Shown here: positions 56,236 to 63,928 of the stretch, one piece after another
How the letters are laid out: each line of letters opens with the position of its first letter
Numbering within the stretch: the stretch's first letter is position 1
Assembly: GCA_934663595.1 (NCBI GenBank)
Contig: CAKUKM010000003.1
Span: 92,344 to 156,343, forward strand
DNA from: an uncultured Clostridia bacterium
Lineage (GTDB): Bacteria; Bacillota; Clostridia; Christensenellales; Aristaeellaceae
Length of the DNA: 64,000 nucleotides
Reading direction: 5' to 3'
Position numbers and translations under genes: made by a program
The notes under the pieces: generated by a model
The model's input: only the letters and a program-made list of their open reading frames with translations
Database searches by the model: none
What the model was told of the DNA's origin: nothing

Positions 56236-56438
56236 AGCGCGAGTTTATATGCAGTTGATATTTTGCGGTTATGATAGGCACATAAGCAGCGGAAAAGCGT
56301 TTTGATATACCCTCATATATCCATCCGACTTTCCCCAAAGCAGGATGACGACGATCCGCACCCCCATCCTTTCGTTCGTTCTAAGGCGCTTTTCGCTGCT
56401 TACCCCCTCCATAATCGCCAGACAGGGGAAATGCTTCC
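56236..56438 (+). other. Structured leader region upstream of the lipid kinase
   Basis: A gap of 203 bases with no protein gene. TAAGCAGCGGAAAAGCG (56283-56299) is nearly complementary to CGCTTTTCGCTGCTTA (56387-56402), with one base missing in the second arm, and an AGGATG (56342-56347) / CATCCT (56365-56370) pair lies inside. Possible -10 elements lie near 56270-56275 but no convincing -35 at 17 bases was found. It could fold into a nested RNA leader for the kinase gene. Confidence 0.5.
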
Positions 56439-57305
56439 ATGTATAATTTCATTTACAATCCGATTGCAGGAAAGGGCAGAGCGCAGCGCTTTCGCGCGGA
56501 GATTGAACCGCGGCTGAAGGCGCAGGGCGTTTCTTTTCGCTTTTTGGAAACGACCGCCCCGCGCGACGCCGTTCGCATTGCAAAGGAACTTACGCAGCAG
56601 GGCGAGGTCGATATCGTCGTCATGGGCGGCGACGGAACCGTCAACGAGGTGCTGAACGGCCTTGTCGATCCGTCGAAGGTACGGCTGGGGCTGATTCCGT
56701 GCGGCTCCGGCAATGATTTCGCCGCGGCCATCGGCATTCCGCGCACGCCGGAGGGCTCGCTGGAGCTGATTTTAAACGGCGAGGCGAAGCGGACGGACTA
56801 TCTGGTCTGCTCGGGCGTGCGCGGGCTGAACGTGATCGGCGCGGGCATCGACGTGGACATTCTGAAGCGCAGCTATCGCGCGAAGGTGCTGCGCGGCAGC
56901 TTGAATTACCTCGTTTCGCTGATCGTGAGCCTGATTCACTTTAAAAACTATTCGTTCACCGCGGAATTGGACGGCCGGGAATCGAAGCACGAGGGCTTTA
57001 TCGTCTGCGCGTGCAACGGCCGACGCATCGGCGGCGGCATTCCGATCTGCCCCGACGCGGTCTGCGACGATGGCCAGCTCGATATCGTGGTCGTGGACGG
57101 CATTCGCAAATCCATGATCCCCGGCGCGCTGATCAAGCTCCTCAAGAGCCAGATTCTCAAGCAGAAATACACGATTCACACGCTCGCGCCCGAGCTCAAG
57201 GCGCGCTTCGACCGCCCGACCACCATTCAGATTGACGGTGAGCTGTACGACAATCTGCCGTTCGACGTGTCGGTCGTGCACGATCAGCTGCGCGTGTATC
57301 GTTAG
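56439..57305 (+). CDS. Diacylglycerol/lipid kinase family protein (DagK/YegS-like)
   Basis: 288 residues. The nucleotide-binding motif GGDGTVNEVLNGL and the LGLIPCGSGNDFAAAIGIPR loop are the DAGK catalytic signature, preceded by NPIAGKGRAQRF. ITVNGAGIDVDIL-like residues and the C-terminal beta domain (RIGGGIPICPDAVCDDGQLDIVVVDG) complete the family layout. These enzymes phosphorylate diacylglycerol or related lipids and feed phosphatidate back to phospholipid synthesis, or participate in glycolipid and lipoteichoic acid recycling. The ATG follows a weak GGGGAAATG site, and a structured leader lies before it. It ends 9 bases before the amidohydrolase gene. Confidence 0.92.
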   Translation: MYNFIYNPIAGKGRAQRFRAEIEPRLKAQGVSFRFLETTAPRDAVRIAKELTQQGEVDIVVMGGDGTVNEVLNGLVDPSKVRLGLIPCGSGNDFAAAIGIPRTPEGSLELILNGEAKRTDYLVCSGVRGLNVIGAGIDVDILKRSYRAKVLRGSLNYLVSLIVSLIHFKNYSFTAELDGRESKHEGFIVCACNGRRIGGGIPICPDAVCDDGQLDIVVVDGIRKSMIPGALIKLLKSQILKQKYTIHTLAPELKARFDRPTTIQIDGELYDNLPFDVSVVHDQLRVYR

Positions 57306-57314
57306 GAGAGAAAA

Positions 57315-58175
57315 ATGCTGGGAGATTGTCATGTACATATGGTCCTCGACGGCGTGGATTACCGCGCCGCGATGAACCGGCATCGCCCGCAGCCGAACGA
57401 CGAGGCCATTCGCGCCTGCCTGAGCGCGTATCGGGACGCGGGAGTGACCTATCTGCGCGACGGCGGCGACAAATTGAACGCGGCGAAGCGCGCGGGCGAG
57501 CTTGCGGCGGAATACGGAATCGAATACAGAACGCCGATCTTTCCCATCTGCAAAATGGGCCGCTACGGCGCGTTTATCGGCCGCACGTTCGAGAGCTTTT
57601 CGGAATATCGCGCGCTGGTAAGCGAGGTCGCGCGCGAGGGTGGCGATTTCATCAAGATCATGATTTCCGGGCTGATGGACTTTGATCATTACGGCACAAT
57701 CACCAGCGAGCCGCTTTCGGACGGCGAAATCCGCGATATGATCGCCTGCGCGCACGATTGCGGATTTGCCGTAATGGCGCATGCAAACGGCGCGGAAACG
57801 GTGATGAGCGCCGTTCGGGCCGGCGTGGATTCCATTGAGCACGGTGCGTATTTGAGCGATGAATGCGTCGCCTGCCTCGCGGAATCCGAAACGGTCTGGA
57901 CGCCGACGCTGGTTACGATCGGCAACCTGATCGGCTGCGGCCGCTATCCGGATTCGGTGCTGAAGCCGCTGCTGGAATACCAGATGCAAATGGTGCGCGC
58001 CTGCGCGGAAAAGGGCGGAAAAATCGCCCTCGGCAGCGATGCGGGCGCCTATATGGTTCCGCACGAAAAGGGCCGGGAGGATGAATACGCCCTGCTCAAA
58101 GCGGCGCTGGGCAATGGGGCGGACGCGATTCTCCAAAGCGCCGAGCGCGCGATTCGCGAGCGGTTCCATCGATAA
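57315..58175 (+). CDS. Amidohydrolase-family metal-dependent hydrolase
   Basis: 286 residues. The N-terminal metal ligand pair HxH is at LGDCHVHMV, the carboxylated-lysine/histidine region reads KIMISGLMDFDHYG, and later histidines are in VMAHANGAETV and SIEHGAYLS; the last aspartate is in LGSDAGAYMVPH. This places it in the amidohydrolase superfamily, closest to imidazolonepropionase- or proline-dipeptidase-like groups that lack a domain-swapped beta sandwich start. Substrate unknown. It follows the lipid kinase by 9 bases and has GGAGAG before the ATG, so the two may be cotranscribed though functionally different. A terminator follows. Confidence 0.82.
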   Translation: MLGDCHVHMVLDGVDYRAAMNRHRPQPNDEAIRACLSAYRDAGVTYLRDGGDKLNAAKRAGELAAEYGIEYRTPIFPICKMGRYGAFIGRTFESFSEYRALVSEVAREGGDFIKIMISGLMDFDHYGTITSEPLSDGEIRDMIACAHDCGFAVMAHANGAETVMSAVRAGVDSIEHGAYLSDECVACLAESETVWTPTLVTIGNLIGCGRYPDSVLKPLLEYQMQMVRACAEKGGKIALGSDAGAYMVPHEKGREDEYALLKAALGNGADAILQSAERAIRERFHR

Positions 58176-58187
58176 TTGAATAGCCGG

Positions 58188-58221
58188 TCCCCGCGTCGGT
58201 TGAATCCGCGCGGGGATTTTT
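58188..58221 (+). terminator. Terminator after the amidohydrolase gene
   Basis: TCCCCGCG (58188-58195) / CGCGGGGA (58209-58216), 13-base loop, then TTTTT. Confidence 0.88.
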
Positions 58222-58235
58222 GTGTCCGCGGAAGG

Positions 58236-58264
58236 TGGACAAATCGCGCGGTATGGAGTATAAT
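58236..58264 (+). promoter_or_regulatory. Promoter of the MBOAT-murB-whiA-crh run
   Basis: TGGACA (58236-58241), 17 bases, TATAAT (58259-58264). Confidence 0.75.
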
Positions 58265-58310
58265 AAAATAGAATGTTTATGGAAATCTATGCGTGAGGAG
58301 CGTTTGCCGA

Positions 58311-59723
58311 ATGGTTTTTTCCAGTAAGATCTTTCTGTTTTACTTCCTGCCGGTCGTGCTGGTGGGGTATTATCTGCTGAAGCGCAATCGAAAGGCGTCG
58401 AATCTGTTTTTGACGCTGATGAGCCTGCTGTTCTACGCATGGGGCGAGCCGAAGTTCGTGTTCGTGATGATGGGTTCGATCGGCGCGAACTGGTTGTTCG
58501 GCCTGTGGATCGACCGGCTGAAGCGCGAGGGCAAAAACGCCAAGCCTGCGCTGACGCTTTCGGTGGTTTTTAACCTCGCGCTGCTGGGCGTGTTCAAGTA
58601 TCTTACGTTCCTCGTGACGAATCTGGACAACTTCTTCGGCCTTTCGCTGCCGATTCCGAAAATCGCGCTGCCGATCGGCATATCGTTCTTTACGTTCCAG
58701 GCGATGAGCTACGTGATCGACGTCTATCGCGGCGACGGCAAGGTGCAGCGGAATCTGATCAACGTCTGCCTGTACATATCGTTTTTCCCGCAGCTGATCG
58801 CGGGCCCGATCGTGCGCTATCAGACGGTGGCGGACGAGATCGAGCATCGCCGCGAGAATTTGCCGGATTTCACGCTCGGCTGCCAGCGGTTCATGGTCGG
58901 ATTCTGCAAAAAGCTGATTCTTTCGAACAATCTGGGCTTGCTGGTGGACACGGCGTTCAAGCTCGACGGCGCGAATCTGTCGGTGGCGAGCGCGTGGATG
59001 GCCGCGTGCGCGTATCTGATGCAGGTGTATTATGATTTCTCCGGCTATTCGGACATGGCGATCGGCCTGGGCCGCATGTTCGGCTTCCATTTCCTGGAGA
59101 ACTTCAATTTCCCGTTCATTTCCAAATCGGTCACGGAATTCTGGCGGCGCTGGCACATTTCGATGTGCACGTGGTTCCGCGATTACCTGTATTTCCCGCT
59201 GGGCGGCAGCCGGGTGAAATCGGTCTGGCGGCTGCTGTTTAACATGTTCATGGTCTGGAGCATGACCGGCCTGTGGCATGGCGCGGCGTGGACGTACGTG
59301 CTGTGGGGCGTCGGCTTTTTCGTAATGCAGGCGTTCGAGCGGCTGACGGGCCTGGGCAAATGGATGGAAAAGCGCGGCGTACTGGGCGTTCTGTATGCGA
59401 TGTTCATGGTTGTTACGATCACGGTCATGATCCGGTCGGACAATCTGGGCGTGGCGTGGAGCTTTTATGGAACGATGTTCGGCGTAAACGGCGCGGCGGG
59501 CTGGAACGCGACGGCCGGCATGTTCCTGCGCGAATACGGCTGGTTTATGCTCGCGGGCGTGGTGTTCGGGCTGCCGATCGGCAAATGGCTGCGCGAAAAG
59601 CTGCATGTGCCGGACGGCGCGCTGAGAATCGTCTGCGCAGTGGGACTGGCCGCGCTGATGGCGGTGGCGCTGAGCTACGTCGCGGTCGTGGACTACAATC
59701 CCTTCATCTATTTCAATTTCTGA
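58311..59723 (+). CDS. MBOAT-family O-acyltransferase (AlgI-like)
   Basis: 470 residues from the ATG at 58311 (GAGGAG ten bases upstream; an earlier in-frame start at 58293 overlaps that site). The family is recognisable by FFTFQAMSYVIDVYRGDGKVQ, FPQLIAGPIVRYQTVADEI, YYDFSGYSDMAIGLGRMFGF, SVTEFWRRWHISMCTWFRDYLYFPLGG and the catalytic SMTGLWHGAAWTYVLWG, with His323. AlgI/PatA proteins move acetyl groups across the membrane to cell-surface polysaccharides. The usual partner, an SGNH hydrolase (AlgX/DltD-like), is not adjacent, so the receiving glycan and acyl donor route are open. The neighbour downstream is murB, suggesting cell-wall decoration. Confidence 0.93.
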   Translation: MVFSSKIFLFYFLPVVLVGYYLLKRNRKASNLFLTLMSLLFYAWGEPKFVFVMMGSIGANWLFGLWIDRLKREGKNAKPALTLSVVFNLALLGVFKYLTFLVTNLDNFFGLSLPIPKIALPIGISFFTFQAMSYVIDVYRGDGKVQRNLINVCLYISFFPQLIAGPIVRYQTVADEIEHRRENLPDFTLGCQRFMVGFCKKLILSNNLGLLVDTAFKLDGANLSVASAWMAACAYLMQVYYDFSGYSDMAIGLGRMFGFHFLENFNFPFISKSVTEFWRRWHISMCTWFRDYLYFPLGGSRVKSVWRLLFNMFMVWSMTGLWHGAAWTYVLWGVGFFVMQAFERLTGLGKWMEKRGVLGVLYAMFMVVTITVMIRSDNLGVAWSFYGTMFGVNGAAGWNATAGMFLREYGWFMLAGVVFGLPIGKWLREKLHVPDGALRIVCAVGLAALMAVALSYVAVVDYNPFIYFNF

Positions 59724-59742
59724 TCGGGAGGGCGATGTAAAC

Positions 59743-60648
59743 GTGAACGGACTGTGGGAAACGCTGTGGAGTCTGTCCGAGCCGGGACAGCTGCTGCGCG
59801 ACGAGCCGATGAGCCGGCATACGACCTTTCGCATCGGCGGGCCGGCGGACATGATGTTCTTCCCGGCGATGGAGCAGCAGCTTCAGCTGGCGATCAAGCT
59901 GGCGGGGGATTATCATATTCCGTGCACCGTGATCGGCAACGGCTCGAATCTGATTGTGCGCGATGGCGGCGTGATCGGCCTGGTCGTGGTGCTGGGCGAA
60001 CGCTTTTCACATATTTCGATTGAAGACGGCGTGTTGACCGCCGAGGCGGGCGCGACGCTTTCCAGAGTCGCGGCGGAGGCGCAGCGCGCGGGCCTTTCCG
60101 GCCTTGAATTTGCCTCCGGCATTCCCGGAACGCTCGGCGGCGGCTGCGCGATGAATGCGGGTGCTTACGGCGGTCAGCTTTCAGACGTGCTGATCGACGC
60201 GCGCGTATTGCTGAACGGCGCGATTCAGACGCTTTCGCGCGAGGAATTGCAGATGGGCTATCGAACGACGCTTCCGCTGCGCGAGGGCGGAATCGTGCTA
60301 TCGGCGCGCTTTCAGCTGAAAAGCGACGATCCGGAGGCGATTCAGGCGCGCATGCGCGATTTGAACGCGCGCCGCCGCGACAAGCAGCCGCTCAATTTCC
60401 CGAGCGCGGGCAGCGTATTCAAGCGTCCGGAGGGACATTTTGCGGGCGCGCTGATTGAGCAGGCGGGCCTGAAGGGCGAACGCGTGGGCGACGCGCAGGT
60501 CAGCGCCAAGCATGCGGGATTTATCGTGAACGTTGGAAACGCCACGGCGAGCGACGTGCTGGCCCTGATTCAGAGGGTGCAGGACGCTGTTTTTGCGCAA
60601 TCGGGCGTTTCACTGGAGACGGAAGTGCGCGTCATCGGGGAGGAATAG
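59743..60648 (+). CDS. murB: UDP-N-acetylenolpyruvoylglucosamine reductase
   Basis: 301 residues, type II MurB length, GTG start at 59743 with GGGAGG 11 bases upstream. FAD-binding signatures are present: HTTFRIGGPADMMFFP, VIGNGSNLIVRDGGVIG and GLEFASGIPGTLGGGCAMNAGAYGG; the catalytic serine motif reads PSAGSVFKRPEGHFAGALIEQAGLKG. The enzyme reduces the enolpyruvyl group to make UDP-MurNAc. The gene belongs to the murB-whiA-crh run. In many Firmicutes rapZ and yvcK lie between murB and whiA; here they are missing from this position. Confidence 0.96.
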   Translation: MNGLWETLWSLSEPGQLLRDEPMSRHTTFRIGGPADMMFFPAMEQQLQLAIKLAGDYHIPCTVIGNGSNLIVRDGGVIGLVVVLGERFSHISIEDGVLTAEAGATLSRVAAEAQRAGLSGLEFASGIPGTLGGGCAMNAGAYGGQLSDVLIDARVLLNGAIQTLSREELQMGYRTTLPLREGGIVLSARFQLKSDDPEAIQARMRDLNARRRDKQPLNFPSAGSVFKRPEGHFAGALIEQAGLKGERVGDAQVSAKHAGFIVNVGNATASDVLALIQRVQDAVFAQSGVSLETEVRVIGEE

Positions 60649-60651
60649 GGC

Positions 60652-61614
60652 ATGTCGTTTGCTTCGGATGCGCGCGGCGAGCTGGCGCGCGAGGCGTGCC
60701 GCGAGCGCTGCTGCGCGAGGAGCGAGCTGGCGGCGGCGCTTTTGTGCTCCGGCGGCATTTCGTTTAAGGGCCTCGGCCGCTATGCGCTTTCGATTACCGC
60801 CACGGACGGCGCGGTTGCGAGGCGATATTTCAGCATTCTCAAGCAATTCTGGGGCGTGACGGCCGAAATTCGCACGCTGCACACCGACGCGCTGAACGGC
60901 CAGGTGCGCTATCAGCTGCAAATCCCGCAGGATTCGTCGATTCAGCTGCTGGAGGAGACGCGGCTGATGGATCCGGAGGCGCTGTTCGGCGTGCGCATGG
61001 CGCCGCGGCCGGAGCTGGTCGAGGGCGACTGCTGCAAGCGCGCGTTTTTGCGCAGCACCTTTCTGCTTTGCGGCGCGGTGAGCAGCCCGGAGCGCGAATA
61101 CCACTTCGAGATGGCGCTGCCCAACGAAGACCTTGCGGATTATGTTATCGAAATAATGAAATATTATGAGATGCCCACAAAAAAAGCGTGCAGAAAAGCA
61201 AAATTTGTGGTATACTTAAAGAGCGCGGAAGAGATCTCTGCGGCGCTGAGCCTGATTGGCGCGGGCGCGGCGGTGCTCAAGCTGGAGGAAGCGCGGATTC
61301 GCAAGGATTTTCGCAACCGGATCAACCGGCAAATGAACTGCGACAGCTCGAATATCGATCGCGTGATGGCGGCGTCGAGCGCGCAGATCGAGGATATTCG
61401 CTATCTCGAAAGCGAAGTGGGCCTCGAAAAGCTGCCGAAGAATCTGGAGGCCATGGCGCGGCTGCGGCTGGAGAATCCGGAGGTTTCGCTGACGGCGCTG
61501 GGCGAGCTGCTGGATCCGCCGATTGGAAAGTCGGGCGTGAACGCGCGGCTGCGCAGAATCTCGGAAATAGCGCGCAATCTTCGATCCGGGGAGGATACGG
61601 GCCTCGGAAATTGA
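60652..61614 (+). CDS. whiA: WhiA-type DNA-binding protein
   Basis: 320 residues. An N-terminal LAGLIDADG-like domain (about 1-190: SELAAALLCSGGISFKGLGRYALSI, KRAFLRSTFLLCGAVSSPEREYHFEM) precedes a C-terminal helix-turn-helix (NSSNIDRVMAASSAQIEDI, LEAMARLRLENPEVSLTALGELLDPPIGKSGVNARLRRI). WhiA acts in cell division and sporulation timing in Gram-positive bacteria. The sequence NCDSSNIDRVMAASSAQIEDI is close to Bacillus WhiA. It starts three bases after the murB stop and ends 17 bases before crh, matching the known yvcL-crh order. Confidence 0.94.
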   Translation: MSFASDARGELAREACRERCCARSELAAALLCSGGISFKGLGRYALSITATDGAVARRYFSILKQFWGVTAEIRTLHTDALNGQVRYQLQIPQDSSIQLLEETRLMDPEALFGVRMAPRPELVEGDCCKRAFLRSTFLLCGAVSSPEREYHFEMALPNEDLADYVIEIMKYYEMPTKKACRKAKFVVYLKSAEEISAALSLIGAGAAVLKLEEARIRKDFRNRINRQMNCDSSNIDRVMAASSAQIEDIRYLESEVGLEKLPKNLEAMARLRLENPEVSLTALGELLDPPIGKSGVNARLRRISEIARNLRSGEDTGLGN

Positions 61615-61631
61615 AAATAAGGAGAGAAAAG

Positions 61632-61892
61632 ATGGTCAGATTAGAGACGGTATTTTCCGCCGTGCTGGGCCTTACGCCGGAATTTGCGGCGGAGCTTTCC
61701 CAGGTGGCGTCCCGCTTTCATGCGGATATACGGCTTTCGTGCGAGGGCAAGCAGCTGCGATTGGATTCGCTGATCGGCATTCTCGCATTGGATTTACATC
61801 GCGGCGTGAAGGTAGAGGTGCTCGCGGAGGGCGAGGACGAACAGGCCGCCGCCAGCGCCATTTGCGCAAAGCTCGCCGGGCGGAAAAATTGA
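61632..61892 (+). CDS. crh: Crh-like HPr-family protein lacking the PTS histidine
   Basis: 86 residues, the HPr/Crh length. Position 15, the phospho-histidine of HPr (GLHARPA), is Thr here (VLGLTPEFAAE, residues 11-21), while Ser46 is kept in the context RLDSLIGILAL (43-53), the site of HPr kinase. Crh of Bacillus has Gln15 and works only through Ser46 in carbon catabolite repression with CcpA. So this is a Crh-type cofactor rather than a sugar-PTS carrier. The next gene upstream is whiA, matching the Bacillus whiA-crh order. AAGGAGAG precedes the ATG. Confidence 0.88.
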   Translation: MVRLETVFSAVLGLTPEFAAELSQVASRFHADIRLSCEGKQLRLDSLIGILALDLHRGVKVEVLAEGEDEQAAASAICAKLAGRKN

Positions 61893-61897
61893 ATCAG

Positions 61898-61933
61898 AAA
61901 GCGGATTGAGGCAGGAAAACCTCAATCCGCTTT
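61898..61933. terminator. Bidirectional terminator between crh and the ParB-like gene
   Basis: AAAGCGGATTGAGG (61898-61911) / CCTCAATCCGCTTT (61920-61933), 14-bp perfect stem with an 8-base loop. It covers the stop codon of the convergent gene. Confidence 0.9.
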
Positions 61934-62737
61934 GCTTTCGCCCTGAGGGCGGATGGTTACGATTACGTCGATCGCGTCGCCGCGTTCCTCGACGCGGCTG
62001 ATGGCGCGCACGCCGGCGCGATTGAGCTGCTTTACCGTGTCCAGAACGGCGTTGATGAAGATGCGATTGTCGCGCACCATGCGGCTGATATGCTGCTGAA
62101 CGGGCGGCGTGCGGTTGAGAAGCGCGATGCGCGTCTCGAGCTGCTTTACGCTCATGCGCTGGTCGACGGCCGCTTTAACGAGCTGCAATTGCTGATCCGC
62201 ATCCCGAACGGCGAGCAGCGCGCGCGCATGTCGCTCACTCAGCGGTGAAACGCGCAGCGCGGCGCGAACGGCGTCCGGCAGCTTCAGCAGCCGCAGGCGA
62301 TTGGCGAGCGCCGAGGGACTGACGCCGAGCGTCGCGGCGAGCGCGTCCTGCGTCATGCCCTGATTGGCCAGAATCGCGCGATACGCCTCGGCCTCGTCGA
62401 GGTAATGCAGGTTTTCGCGCTGCAGATTCTCAATCAGCGCCAGCAGCGCGCAGTCCGGATCGTATGCGGCGAGCACGATCGCCTCCGCCTGCGCGCGTCC
62501 CAGGCTCTTCAGCGCCCGCAGACGGCGCTCTCCCGCGATCAGCTCGTAACGTCCCGCGTCGATCCGGCGCACCAGCAGCGGCGAGAGCAGTCCGTGACGG
62601 CGAATGGAATCCGCCAGCGCGGCGATCGAAGATTCGGGAAACACGCGCCGCGGCTGATGCGGATTCGGTTGAATGGATGCAATGTCGATCAGAAGAATGG
62701 CGCGCGATTTGGCGCGCGGGGTGGCGCATAGCTTCAA
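61922..62737 (-). CDS. ParB/Noc-family chromosome partition or nucleoid occlusion protein
   Basis: 271 residues from a TTG at 62737, which has GGGAGG eight bases upstream; the in-frame ATG at 62812 is much farther from any ribosome site. ParB motifs: the N-terminal Box I-II (IDIASIQPNPHQPRRVFPESSIAALADSIRRHGLLSPLLVRRID and YELIAGERRLRALKSLG, with the CTP-binding GERR). Helix-turn-helix residues follow (LDEAEAYRAILANQGMTQDALAATLGVSPSALANRLRLLKLP). Noc and ParB are paralogues; the size and absence of a neighbouring parA point to Noc, but the distinction is not certain. The stop is inside the shared terminator. Confidence 0.85.
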   Translation of the reverse strand: MKLCATPRAKSRAILLIDIASIQPNPHQPRRVFPESSIAALADSIRRHGLLSPLLVRRIDAGRYELIAGERRLRALKSLGRAQAEAIVLAAYDPDCALLALIENLQRENLHYLDEAEAYRAILANQGMTQDALAATLGVSPSALANRLRLLKLPDAVRAALRVSPLSERHARALLAVRDADQQLQLVKAAVDQRMSVKQLETRIALLNRTPPVQQHISRMVRDNRIFINAVLDTVKQLNRAGVRAISRVEERGDAIDVIVTIRPQGESKAD

Positions 62738-62828
62738 TGACCCGGCCTCCCGAAATTTTGTTTCAAGGATTATATATTCCCGGAAACCCGAAATATCCGG
62801 CGATCGAATCAAAAAAGTGGGGGAAGAA

Positions 62829-63734
62829 TCATTTCTTCATGCTGTCGTCCGGCGTGCGCTCGTCGCCGAGGAAGAACACCGCTACCGTTCCTGGGCCGCA
62901 ATGGCCGGCAATGATCGTTCCGATATCGAATATGCGCACCTTGCTGGCGAGCTTGGGAAAGCGCGCGCAGACCGCATCACGCGTTTCCTCGGCCTCCTTC
63001 GGGCATTGCGAATGGCAGATGAAGCATTTGCCGGCGTAGTCCGTGCCGCCCTGCGCGTGCGCCTCCATCGTGCGAACGGTTTCGCGAATCGCGTTCTTTT
63101 TGCCGCGCACCTTGTCGTAGGCGATGATTCGGCCGGCATCGTCGAGGCGCATGATCGGGCAGATATTCAGAATTGCACCGAGCATTGCGGCCGCGCCGGA
63201 CATGCGTCCGCTGCGCCGGTAATGCGTAAGGTCGGTCGAGAAGAACTGGTGATGCACCCTCTGGCGATTCTCCAGCAGCCATTGTTCGATTTCCTCCATG
63301 GAAGCGCCCGCGTCGCGCATGTCGGCCGCCGAATCCACCAGCAGGCCGTAGCCGGACGACGAGCACATCGAATCCACCACGATGATCTTGCGATCGGGAT
63401 ACTTTTTGCGCATTTCCTCCGCGGCGAGATACGCGTTCTGCACCGATGCGGTCATGCCCGAGCCGAACGCGATGTGCAGAAGATCGCCCTTCTGCAAAAG
63501 CGCGTCGAAGAATTCGATATAGCGAAATTCATTGATCTGCGAGGTCTGCGAAAAATGGCCCGCAGCCAGTTCGCGATAGAACTCGGAAAGCGCCTCGGGA
63601 TCGCGCCCCATGTTGTCCTCGTGCTCCGCGCCGTTCATCGTGTACGCATAAAACAGCACCGGAATGCCGCGCTCCTGCACGTAGGAAAACGGCATATCCA
63701 CCGTAGATTCACAGGAAAGAATAAAAGAATGCAC
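62829..63734 (-). CDS. DegV-family fatty-acid-binding protein
   Basis: 301 residues from a GTG at 63734 with GGAGGG seven bases upstream; the open frame continues upstream but has no such site. The DegV pattern is clear: ILSCESTVDMPFSYVQERGIPVLFYAYTMNG, HFSQTSQINEFRYIEFFDALLQKGDLLHIAFGSGMTASVQNAYLAAEEMR, VDSMCSSSGYGLLVD, and the C-terminal ICPIMRLDDAGRIIAYDKVRGKKNAI. DegV proteins bind free fatty acids and present them to fatty acid kinase (FakA/FakB). No FakA gene is beside it. A -10 TATAAT (minus strand, 63774-63769) lies upstream with no good -35. Confidence 0.92.
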   Translation of the reverse strand: MHSFILSCESTVDMPFSYVQERGIPVLFYAYTMNGAEHEDNMGRDPEALSEFYRELAAGHFSQTSQINEFRYIEFFDALLQKGDLLHIAFGSGMTASVQNAYLAAEEMRKKYPDRKIIVVDSMCSSSGYGLLVDSAADMRDAGASMEEIEQWLLENRQRVHHQFFSTDLTHYRRSGRMSGAAAMLGAILNICPIMRLDDAGRIIAYDKVRGKKNAIRETVRTMEAHAQGGTDYAGKCFICHSQCPKEAEETRDAVCARFPKLASKVRIFDIGTIIAGHCGPGTVAVFFLGDERTPDDSMKK

Positions 63735-63849
63735 AAATTCGCCCTCCAATCCAATTTTCCCCGCAAACATTATACCATAAACCGGAAAATCCGGAAAGGG
63801 GGAGACGAAATTTGCATGAAAAAATTCCGAAGAACAATCTCCGGAACGC

Positions 63850-63925
63850 TGGTACACCTTCAGGGGCTCGAACCCTGGACACCCTGATTAAGAGTCAGGT
63901 GCTCTACCAACTGAGCTAAAGGTGC
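63850..63925 (-). tRNA. tRNA-Lys (anticodon CTT)
   Basis: Minus strand, 76 bases with an encoded CCA: acceptor GCACCTT pairs with AAGGTGT, D arm AGCTCAGTTGGTAGAGC, anticodon stem-loop CTGACTCTTAATCAG (anticodon CTT), and T arm GGGTTCGAGCCC. It is the second in a tRNA-Gly-tRNA-Lys pair on this strand. Confidence 0.95.
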
Positions 63926-63928
63926 ATA

